Shown here piece by piece: positions 40,295-48,339 of a stretch of 64,000 bases of DNA; position 1 is the first letter of the stretch, and the number at the start of each line of letters is the position of its first letter. Source of the DNA: Saprospiraceae bacterium (GTDB lineage Bacteria; Bacteroidota; Bacteroidia; Chitinophagales; Saprospiraceae). Where the stretch lies: the NCBI GenBank assembly GCA_041392805.1, contig JAWKLJ010000002.1, positions 1,813,001 to 1,877,000 on the forward strand. Direction: 5' to 3'. The notes beneath the pieces are model-generated. The model ran no database searches. It was not told the origin of the DNA and worked only from the letters and a program-made list of their open reading frames with translations. The position numbers were made by a program, and so were the translations under genes.

Positions 40295-43200
40295 ATGAAA
40301 GCCAATAACCTTCCACTTTTTTTACTTGTCATTTCACTTATCAGTTTGAATTCCTGCGCCAATTATAAATTGAATTACCTTGGGGAGGAGAAAAACTGGG
40401 AGCAGCATGCGATACTTCCCAATTTACCTCTTTCACATACCATGTACTTGGTTGGAGATGCTGGTTATGTACCAGCGGTTGGTGTAAATCCTGTTTTAAC
40501 CTACCTGAAAACCCTATTGGCCACCGAAACGGAGAACAGTTCGCTGGTATTTCTGGGGGATAATGTCTATCCTGAAGGGTTGCCTTCCTCCAAAGACCCG
40601 ATGCGAAAACAAGCTGAGGATCGATTGATTGCACAATTGGACGTGGCTAAGACTTTCCCCGGAAAACCTTTCTTTGTGGCAGGCAATCACGATTGGTACA
40701 ATGATGGTTTGGAAGGGGTCAAGCGCCAGGAGAAATTTATTGAAGAATACCTGGATCGAAAAAATGTATTGTTACCTAAGCCAGGGTGTAGTGGGCCAGA
40801 AGAAATTGAGTTGACGGATGACTTGGTTTTGTTGCTGATTGACTCTCAGTGGTATTTGACCAATTGGGAAAATGAAACCGAAATCAATGATGATTGCCCT
40901 GTGAAGAGCAGAGACTTTTTTAAAAGCTACTATAAATTCGCTCTCCGAAGCAATCGCCGCAAAAATGTCGTTGTGGCACTGCATCATCCCTTGTATTCCA
41001 ACGGCTCCCATGGTGGCCAGTTTACGCTTAAGGACCACCTTTTTCCCTTAACCGTTGCAAACAAGAATTTGTGGGTTCCACTACCCATAATAGGTTCTAT
41101 TTACCCTTTGTTAAGGGGGACCGTTGCTAGTAAACAGGACATACCTCACCCTGTAAACCGGGAATACCAGGATATTTTGATCAAAACGGCTCAGGACTTT
41201 GGCAGCTTTATTTTTGCTTCTGGCCATGAGCATGCTCTTCAGTATTTTGAAAACGATAACCAGCATTATATTGTCAGTGGCGCAGGGTCCAAGAAGTCGC
41301 CTGTAAAACTAGGGAATGGCGCTTTGTTCGCCTACGGCAATTATGGCTATTCCAAATTATACTTTTATGAAGATGGTTCGGTTTGGACGGAATTTTGGAC
41401 ACCCAATAAAGAAGGAACCAATGCTAAAGTGGTCTACCGAAAAAAAATACAAGATAAGAAAGCCAAGGTAGAAGAGGACCTGATCTTTGATGACGTGATT
41501 CCGCAAGATTTAGTCCTTCCAATTAGTAAGGATGATTATACAAAAAGCAAATTTGGTCAACTTTTTTGGGGTGAACATTATCGGGCAGCCTACAATGCAG
41601 AAGTGCAAGTGAGTACCTTGGACTTTGAGAAAGACATGGGCGGATTAACCCCCATTAAGCAAGGCGGTGGCATGCAAACAAGTTCCTTAAGGCTAGAAAA
41701 TAAAGAGGGGCATCAGTACTCGATGAGAGGAATTGATAAAGACGCCACCCGCTTGCTATCTTATCCTTTCAACGAATCCTTTGCAACTGATTTGATCAAA
41801 GATAATTTTAGTGCCTCCCATCCTTTGGCTGCAATGACTGTACCTAAGATGGCAGACGCCATTGGAATCTATCATGCTAACCCGAAATTGTATTTTGTAC
41901 CAAAACAAAATGGCTTGGGGATATATAATGAAGAATTTGGCGACGCTATGTACTTATTTGAAGAGCGTCCTTCCGGTGACTGGCGTAACGAGCCGAGTTT
42001 TGGCAATTCAAAGGAGATTGTCAGTTATGGTGATATGCTCGAAGATGTGATAGGAAAACATGGTGCTTCGATCGACCAACCCTTTACCTTGCGCTCCCGA
42101 TTATTCGACCTTTTTATTGGCGATTGGGACCGCCATGATGATCAGTGGCGTTGGGCACAATTCAAGGAAGGAGATAACAAGGTCTATCGGCCCATCCCTA
42201 GAGACAGAGACCAGGCCTACAGTCATTATGATGGATTTGTACTTGCCTTAGCGCGCCTAACGGGCCCTGATTTGAAAAAATTACCTGTCTTCAGAGATGA
42301 CCTCAAGAATTACAAGTTTTACAATTATAACAGTCGCCATTTTGATGCTTCCTTTCTGAATGGTTTAGAATGGAGTGATTGGGAAAAGGAAATAAAACAT
42401 ATTACAGATCACTTAACAGATGAGGTTATTGAAAGCGCTTTTTCGGAAAATTGGAACAAAGCCTTATATGATTTGGATGCACCCACGATTATTGAAAAGT
42501 TGAAAAAACGTAGAGCCGTTTTTGCTGATGCTGCCCGAAAGGTATATGAATTCATGGCTAAAAAAGAGGATGTGTTAGCCACCGAAAAAAGAGACCTTTT
42601 CTTAGTAGAGCGACTGGATAATAAGCGACTTCGGGTCAGGGTCTATGATTCTAATAAAGATGGTGAAAAAGAAGGCGTTTTTTACGATCGTACTTTTTTG
42701 GATGGGGAAACAAAAGAAATCAGCTTGTATGGTATGGATGGGGATGATTTTTTTGAGTTTAGAGGGGAGGGAAATCCCAATATAAAAATCAGGGTGATTG
42801 GCGGATTGGGAGAAGATGAGTTTACCGATGCATCTAAAAATAGTGGTAGGTTGATCATTTACGACGCCAAAGATGAAAAATCAACCATTAAGGTGAATAA
42901 TGGCGCCAGGCTAAAAATAACCAATAACCCCGTCCTAAATACTTATGACCGATTATCTGCTGATTACAACTTGAACTTTGGGGGTATCTTGCCAAATTTC
43001 GGGTTTAACCCAGATGATGGCATTTTTTTGGGCCTTATGGGGAGTTACACGCAGTATGGTTTTAAGAAAAGGCCTTTCGCTGCCAAGCATTTATATAGCG
43101 GCAACCTGGCATTGGAGACGGGTGGAGTGGATTTTAACTATAACGGAGAGTTTACCGATGTGTTTGGCGATTGGGAATTTTTAATTAATGCCAGGTATAA

Positions 43201-44032
43201 GACCCCCTTGTATGCAGTTAATTTTTATGGACTGGGTAATGAAACGGAAAACCTTGGAGAAGAAAAGGGGGATGAATACTACCGCGTCAAACAAGGTTTG
43301 GTCCAATTTAATCCGTCCTTCATGAAACGCATTAATAGTGCTTCTTTCTTCCATTTTGGGCCAACTTTTGAATTGACGGAAATTTCTCTATCCGGAAATC
43401 GATTTATTGACGAAGTAGCTCCTAGTTTGAACCCTGATATCTTTGATGAGGTAACTTTTGTCGGCTTTCAGGGGGTATTGAGTTTCCAAAATACGAATAA
43501 TGCTGCCCTGCCCAGTCGTGGCATCAACTTTAATGCCACCTTGGGATGGAAATTTAGTTTGAACGATAAGGGAAGAGATGTTCCTTACATCAAAAGTGAT
43601 GTCAGTATCTTTCAACCACTTGATATCCACAGAAACTTCGTATTGGCCACCCGGATCGGAACCCATCATAATTTTAGCAATGAATATGAGTTTTTCCAGG
43701 GCGCGACGCTGGGAGGAACGGGGCGCAATAGAAATTTTAGAGGATTCCGAAGAGAGCGATTTACTGGTAAAACCTCTTTTTACCAAAGCACTGATCTTCG
43801 CTTAAAACTGTTGAGTGTAAAAACGAAAGCATTTCCTTTGTCCGCTGGCATCTTAGGCGGCTTTGATTATGGCCGGGTTTGGTTGAATGGCGAAAACAGC
43901 AAACTTTGGCACTACAGCTATGGCGGCGGCCTTTGGATGAGTCCTTTTGACCTTATGACATTTAGTTTTAATTATTTTATTGGGGATAATGAGACCGGGT
44001 TGTTTACATTTGGCGGTAAATTCTTTTTTTAA
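40295..44032 (+). CDS. Metallophosphoesterase / kinase-like / outer-membrane barrel fusion lipoprotein
   Basis: Outer-membrane protein of 1245 residues. The lipobox LNSC puts the lipidated Cys at 21. The calcineurin-like phosphoesterase domain (about 48-360) has GDAG at 54-57, FLGDN (86-90), GNHDW (130-134), ALHHP and SGHEH, that is, all metal sites. The middle region (~430-780) contains LFIGDWDRHDDQWRW (~604-618) and PIPRDRDQAYSHYDG (~634-648), which resemble the catalytic and metal-binding loops of Fam20/CotH-type atypical kinases. From ~890 to the end (GGKFFF) lies a BamA/Omp85-like beta-barrel with a C-terminal aromatic. Phosphoesterase and barrel are clear; the kinase-like reading is inference. 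Monocistronic. Confidence 0.85.
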   Translation: MKANNLPLFLLVISLISLNSCANYKLNYLGEEKNWEQHAILPNLPLSHTMYLVGDAGYVPAVGVNPVLTYLKTLLATETENSSLVFLGDNVYPEGLPSSKDPMRKQAEDRLIAQLDVAKTFPGKPFFVAGNHDWYNDGLEGVKRQEKFIEEYLDRKNVLLPKPGCSGPEEIELTDDLVLLLIDSQWYLTNWENETEINDDCPVKSRDFFKSYYKFALRSNRRKNVVVALHHPLYSNGSHGGQFTLKDHLFPLTVANKNLWVPLPIIGSIYPLLRGTVASKQDIPHPVNREYQDILIKTAQDFGSFIFASGHEHALQYFENDNQHYIVSGAGSKKSPVKLGNGALFAYGNYGYSKLYFYEDGSVWTEFWTPNKEGTNAKVVYRKKIQDKKAKVEEDLIFDDVIPQDLVLPISKDDYTKSKFGQLFWGEHYRAAYNAEVQVSTLDFEKDMGGLTPIKQGGGMQTSSLRLENKEGHQYSMRGIDKDATRLLSYPFNESFATDLIKDNFSASHPLAAMTVPKMADAIGIYHANPKLYFVPKQNGLGIYNEEFGDAMYLFEERPSGDWRNEPSFGNSKEIVSYGDMLEDVIGKHGASIDQPFTLRSRLFDLFIGDWDRHDDQWRWAQFKEGDNKVYRPIPRDRDQAYSHYDGFVLALARLTGPDLKKLPVFRDDLKNYKFYNYNSRHFDASFLNGLEWSDWEKEIKHITDHLTDEVIESAFSENWNKALYDLDAPTIIEKLKKRRAVFADAARKVYEFMAKKEDVLATEKRDLFLVERLDNKRLRVRVYDSNKDGEKEGVFYDRTFLDGETKEISLYGMDGDDFFEFRGEGNPNIKIRVIGGLGEDEFTDASKNSGRLIIYDAKDEKSTIKVNNGARLKITNNPVLNTYDRLSADYNLNFGGILPNFGFNPDDGIFLGLMGSYTQYGFKKRPFAAKHLYSGNLALETGGVDFNYNGEFTDVFGDWEFLINARYKTPLYAVNFYGLGNETENLGEEKGDEYYRVKQGLVQFNPSFMKRINSASFFHFGPTFELTEISLSGNRFIDEVAPSLNPDIFDEVTFVGFQGVLSFQNTNNAALPSRGINFNATLGWKFSLNDKGRDVPYIKSDVSIFQPLDIHRNFVLATRIGTHHNFSNEYEFFQGATLGGTGRNRNFRGFRRERFTGKTSFYQSTDLRLKLLSVKTKAFPLSAGILGGFDYGRVWLNGENSKLWHYSYGGGLWMSPFDLMTFSFNYFIGDNETGLFTFGGKFFF

Positions 44033-44048
44033 TGCCTACTTAATGTTT

Positions 44049-44186
44049 GGACTTTTGACGCTTTGGAAAACCCTCCGTTTCCAGATTAGAAGTGGGAAGT
44101 CGGAAGTGGGAAAAGTGGGGAAATTGCGCCCCTGAGCCTTTCCGACTTCCGCCTTCCCACTTCAAAACAGCGAATGTCAAAAGTCC
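44049..44186. repeat. Palindromic dispersed repeat, copy 3 (best preserved)
   Basis: 138 bp between convergent genes. Ends ggacttttgac / gtcaaaagtcc are perfect 11-bp inverted repeats. Inner arms gaagtgggaagtcggaag and cttccgccttcccacttc pair almost completely around a centre with gcgcccctgagcc. The whole unit could fold into one long hairpin, and may act as a terminator for both neighbours. Confidence 0.88.
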
Positions 44187-44221
44187 CTCATCAAATTAAT
44201 AAGTTATTCTTTTACCATTAC

Positions 44222-46321
44222 TTACTCAGGAACCAACCCCAGCTCCGCAATGCCCATGCCTTGCATACCGGATACGATATTGACTGCCTGTAGCTTTATA
44301 AATTGTGCTTTGGTTACCGGAAAATTGACGATTTGCTCAATGGGGTTGTTATAAATATTAGCAAATTCACCTTTGGCGATGGGTGTCCAGCTTTTTCCAT
44401 CCACGCTGGTATAAAAGTCATAAAACTGAATAAACCCGTCTACCCATCGTTGTTGCATGGGTAAATAAGTAAACCCCTTGAAAGACAAGATTGCGCCCAA
44501 ATCCAGAACGATCTCCTGCGGCATGGCTTTTTCTTTAGCTGATTGCCACCAGGTATTGGGGTCTTCATCTATACAAGCTGCTGCTTTGTTTAAATCGCCA
44601 CTAGAGACGGACTTCACGGTCCATTTTTCTTTGCCGAAGCCAAAGGTTATCGAACTGAGCTCACTTTGTCTGCCTGTGGAAGGATCGAGGGTTATGGCAT
44701 TCACTATGCCACCATTTGCCAAGGGAAAGGCCTCCGAAAAGACGGGGCTTTCCTTGGTGGGAGTCGACCCATCCAGGGTGTAATGAATGCTTGCTTTAGG
44801 ATCGTTTACCTGGATGGTCACCAGGCCCTCCTTTGAACGGCTAATTTGTGGTTCTTCCATCAAAACCGGCGCATCATACAATTCAATTGTGGAGATGGTA
44901 ATGGGGGCTTTTGCCTCCAGGTCTATTTTTACTTTGGAAGTCGTAATACCGGGGAATCGAAGGATGCGTTTATATCCAATGGTGGTCCCTGCCGTCACTT
45001 GTTCCCAGGCATTGTCCTTCCAAACGGAAACGGTAAAAGCGGTGACCCTTTGCCCTAGGCGGATATATTCCTGTATTAAAAACCGGTTGAAAGTCGTTGG
45101 TTCACCCAGGTCAATTTCAAGACTTGCGGCTTGTACGCCATCTGCTGTGGCCCAATAGGTGGCCGGGTCGCCATCCAGGGTATTAGACGCACTAAATGAT
45201 GTCGCTTCTCCACGAACATTAGACGCTGCCACCTTTTTACCAGCAGCCAGTTCCTTGGCAAAATCAGCCTGGATGGTGGCCGCCAATTTCATGAGCTGTT
45301 GACTGTCTCTTTCGTGAATGATTCCGCGGGTATCGATGGGAAGATTGAGCAAAAAAGAAGCATTCCGGCCAATCGAATGGTAATAAATATCCACTAATTG
45401 ATTAAGGGATTTTACTTTGTGGTCTTCATAAGGATGATAATACCAGCCGGGACGAATAGAAACATCACATTCGGCTGGGATCCAATGGGTTCCATCCTCA
45501 TGGCCCGATCTTAGCTGCTTCCCATCAGGCATACCCGGATACACATCCGCTTTTCTTAGCAATGACCAATTCGTTTCATTGGCCCAACCTTCTTCATTGC
45601 CTACCCAACGCACACCTGGGCCTGCATCACTAAAGATGACTGCATTGGGCTGTAATTCTTCTACAATTTTGATGGTGTTTTCCCAGTCGTAATATGTCTT
45701 GTTGTCAATCTTTCGGGTTTCATTAGCGCCGCCATAATAGCCATCGCCCCCATTGGCACCATCAAACCAGACTTCATAGATATCGCCATAATTGCTCAGC
45801 AATTCCCGGAGCTGCTGGCGGAAATAGGTGATGTATTCAGGGGTACCATACAGGGCATGGTTTCGATCCCAAGGAGAGAGATAAATTCCCATTTTGAGAC
45901 CATATTCTTTGCAGGCTTCAGCCAGGTCTTTGATCAGATCCCCCTGGCCATTTTTCCAAGGTGAGTTTTTGACAGAATGTTCGGTATAGGCAGAGGGCCA
46001 TAGGCAGAATCCATCATGGTGTTTGGCGGTAATGATAATGCCTTTCATGCCAGCTGCTTTGCAAATCCTGGCCCACTGGCGGGTATCTAGTTGGGTGGGA
46101 TTAAATTGAGCAGGTTTTTCGCTACCCAATCCCCATTCCATATTAGTGAAAGTGTTCATGTTGAAATGGGCAAAGGCGTAATATTCCAGTTCGTGCCAGG
46201 CGAGTTGTTTTTCGGCGGGAAGCGGACCAAATGGAGTGGGAGGGGGAACCTCTTTTTCCTGGCAGGCACTTACAAAAAGGCAAAGGATCAGGAGTCCTTT
46301 AAAATAGGCTGTATTTTTCAT
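44222..46321 (-). CDS. GH29 alpha-L-fucosidase lipoprotein with F5/8-type C domains
   Basis: Glycoside hydrolase of 699 residues cutting terminal alpha-L-fucose from glycans. Lipobox VSAC (Cys20) anchors it to the envelope. The GH29 barrel (about 35-350) shows WHELEYYAFAHFNMNTF, TAKHHDGFCLW, and YEVWFDGANGG with the nucleophile Asp. Then come an F5/8 type C-like domain (~360-475), a chitobiase C-terminal-like strand domain (IHYTLDGSTPT, ~480-560), and a second F5/8-like domain (~565-699). Composition fits marine or detrital glycan degradation. It stands alone, without SusCD genes alongside. Confidence 0.95.
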   Translation of the reverse strand: MKNTAYFKGLLILCLFVSACQEKEVPPPTPFGPLPAEKQLAWHELEYYAFAHFNMNTFTNMEWGLGSEKPAQFNPTQLDTRQWARICKAAGMKGIIITAKHHDGFCLWPSAYTEHSVKNSPWKNGQGDLIKDLAEACKEYGLKMGIYLSPWDRNHALYGTPEYITYFRQQLRELLSNYGDIYEVWFDGANGGDGYYGGANETRKIDNKTYYDWENTIKIVEELQPNAVIFSDAGPGVRWVGNEEGWANETNWSLLRKADVYPGMPDGKQLRSGHEDGTHWIPAECDVSIRPGWYYHPYEDHKVKSLNQLVDIYYHSIGRNASFLLNLPIDTRGIIHERDSQQLMKLAATIQADFAKELAAGKKVAASNVRGEATSFSASNTLDGDPATYWATADGVQAASLEIDLGEPTTFNRFLIQEYIRLGQRVTAFTVSVWKDNAWEQVTAGTTIGYKRILRFPGITTSKVKIDLEAKAPITISTIELYDAPVLMEEPQISRSKEGLVTIQVNDPKASIHYTLDGSTPTKESPVFSEAFPLANGGIVNAITLDPSTGRQSELSSITFGFGKEKWTVKSVSSGDLNKAAACIDEDPNTWWQSAKEKAMPQEIVLDLGAILSFKGFTYLPMQQRWVDGFIQFYDFYTSVDGKSWTPIAKGEFANIYNNPIEQIVNFPVTKAQFIKLQAVNIVSGMQGMGIAELGLVPE

Positions 46322-46802
46322 AGACTATATGCTTGGTTTGCTCAATTGAAGCTCCAATATAGTCAAATGTTGGGGAGGTAGAAAAGTCGGTAGGTAGAAA
46401 TGAAGTAGATCGCTCTAGTTGCTGTTGGCTTTTATTTTTTTCTGCATGTATTTCAAGTAGGCATCCACTACTTTTTGAGAGTTGTCGCTGGCGGTGTTTT
46501 TGCTGCTTGGTTTGATCTTCTTGTTAAAGTTTAAACCGTTTGGTGTATTTCTCATAGGAACAGGGTTGAAAATGAATAAAAAAAACTTTAAAAATTACAG
46601 CAAGCTGTATTTACATCTTTATTGCTTAATCAACCTTGCATAATTCTAACAAGAATCATGCCATGAAATTCTTCCGATGCATTCTCGATAATAGCATCTA
46701 CCATCATCGACCTTTTTTTGTTTATTGTCGATAATATTTGTCAATGTGTATAGTCATCCATACTTTACTACCGTTTTTTAACCCTTTTAAAATCACACAC
46801 AC
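46322..46802. other. Mostly noncoding interval with one possible small gene
   Basis: A possible 46-codon minus-strand gene at 46415-46555 is listed separately. The remainder (46556-46802) is AT-rich, with two copies of tcgataat (near 46688 and 46728) and the presumed promoter of the DUF6159 gene. Confidence 0.4.
46415..46555 (-). CDS. Possible small basic protein, 46 residues
   Basis: Reading from ATG (46555-46553) to TAG (46415), the frame encodes MRNTPNGLNFNKKIKPSSKN ... VVDAYLKYMQKKIKANSN: strongly basic, with a short C-terminal amphipathic helix. It is not recognised. Support is limited to a sensible start, a stop and a composition unlike random AT-rich frames. It lies upstream of the fucosidase in the same direction, with a 93-bp gap. 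It could equally be spurious. Confidence 0.35.
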   Translation of the reverse strand: MRNTPNGLNFNKKIKPSSKNTASDNSQKVVDAYLKYMQKKIKANSN

Positions 46803-47642
46803 ATGCGTTTTTTTGATCGAATGAGTAATGGTTGGAAACTTGGCATGACTAGCCTGAAAATCATCAGCGAGAATAAGCAACTTTTGGTTTTTCCCATCAT
46901 GTCTTCCGTTGCCCTAATTGTTGTTGTCTTTAGCTTTATGGGTGGTGCATTTGCGCTTTGGGGAATGAATTTCGACATTATGTTGGAAGAGGCAACTGGT
47001 GGTAGTGAGTTGTTGTTGTATGGCTTTCTTTTTATCTTCTATTTGATCAATTATTTTGTTATTGTCTTCTTTAATATTGCTTTAATCCATTGCACCCGCT
47101 TAATTTTTGACGGGAAGCCAGCGACGATCAGTGACGGTTTAAATTTTAGTGGTTCTAGGCTTGGTACCATCATTTCATGGGCTTTCTTATCTGCTACGGT
47201 TGGCGTTGTGTTGCAAATGTTGGAAGATCGTCTGGGTTGGATCGGTAAGATCGTAATCGGTTTTATTGGTGCAGCTTGGTCCATTGCTACTTTTTTTGTA
47301 GTGCCTATTATTGCCTATGAAGAGGTGAGCCCGCTAGAAGCATTAAAACGTTCGGGAACCATGATGAAACAAAAGTGGGGCGAAGCGATTGGCGCCAATT
47401 TTAGCTTTGGCCTTTTCTTTATAGTAGGTTACCTCCTGATCATTATCAGTGGTATTGCCTTGTTTTTTATTCATCCAATTTTGGGGATTGTTTCTATCGT
47501 TTTGTCGGCACTACTCCTGCATACGGTCGTTTCTGCTGGTAAAACCGTTTTTATCGCCGCTACTTATAATCAGATGCATGATCGCCCCGCTAGCCGATTT
47601 GACGATAATGTTCTGGATGATATTTTTATCAATAAGAAATAA
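46803..47642 (+). CDS. DUF6159 family membrane protein
   Basis: Inner-membrane protein of 279 residues with about six hydrophobic segments. N-terminal WKLGMTSLKIISENKQLLVFP and the central VVPIIAYEEVSPLEALKRSGTMMKQKWGEA are typical of the DUF6159 family, found in archaea and bacteria. Function is not known; the shape is that of a YciC-like membrane protein. It is followed by a convergent gene after 15 bp. Confidence 0.82.
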   Translation: MRFFDRMSNGWKLGMTSLKIISENKQLLVFPIMSSVALIVVVFSFMGGAFALWGMNFDIMLEEATGGSELLLYGFLFIFYLINYFVIVFFNIALIHCTRLIFDGKPATISDGLNFSGSRLGTIISWAFLSATVGVVLQMLEDRLGWIGKIVIGFIGAAWSIATFFVVPIIAYEEVSPLEALKRSGTMMKQKWGEAIGANFSFGLFFIVGYLLIIISGIALFFIHPILGIVSIVLSALLLHTVVSAGKTVFIAATYNQMHDRPASRFDDNVLDDIFINKK

Positions 47643-47657
47643 AATTCAAGGCGTTAG

Positions 47658-48041
47658 TTAATCTACTAATTGATCCTTGAGCCTTTGTATGAGCAGACTG
47701 GTTATTCTGCGGGATAATTCTCTTTCATTTTCTTGGAAGGTGCGATATTCCTCTAGGGTAAATTGGCCAATGATGACACCTATTAGCAAATTTTTGCAGG
47801 CTACGTCCCGTTGTATGCTTCCTTCGATGAAGCTATACTTTCCTGCCAAGGGCAATTGATAAAAGCCTCCTTTATGTTTTTCAATATAGTGCCGGAAAAG
47901 AGCCAAAAGTAGCTCATTTTGGAGTTTCAAAATGGGACGCAAGCACCTATTCTGAAATTGCTCAGCTATAGAAGTCTCATTTTCCTGAGAAATGGTGGGA
48001 ATTATGGGACGTATATTTTTTAGCGCTTCACGATTTTGCAT
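47658..48041 (-). CDS. Conserved Bacteroidota cytosolic protein, unknown function
   Basis: Small, mostly helical protein of 127 residues. The block FQNRCLRPILKLQNELLLALF and the FYQLPLAGKYSFIEGSIQRD segment, then IIGQFTLEEY and a C-terminal RRITSLLIQRLKDQL, match a short protein conserved in Flavobacteriia and Saprospiria, sometimes mislabelled glyoxalase. No metal-binding or catalytic motif supports that name. It is convergent with the DUF6159 gene (15 bp apart). Its family identity is from memory. Confidence 0.75.
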   Translation of the reverse strand: MQNREALKNIRPIIPTISQENETSIAEQFQNRCLRPILKLQNELLLALFRHYIEKHKGGFYQLPLAGKYSFIEGSIQRDVACKNLLIGVIIGQFTLEEYRTFQENERELSRRITSLLIQRLKDQLVD

Positions 48042-48339
48042 GTCTCTTGGAACAAAAAAAAACGCTTTATGTTTATTTTCTTCTTTTAAAGTCCATTTAT
48101 CTCCTAAAGAATCTGTGGTGCTAGTTTTTCCTATAGTAATGAATTTCCTAAGTTTACTTTTCCTATTTTCCTCAAACGCTAATCAAAAATTGTCGGAGAA
48201 CCTCAATTATTCCGGAAAACCTGTAAATTAGGAACGGTGAATTTATGATTTCATCATTCCTTAACATCCCTTCTTCTCCAACCAGGTCACCTCTTTTGTC
48301 AAAGGAGGATGCTTTAATTCGTTCTTTAAACTTAGAGAA

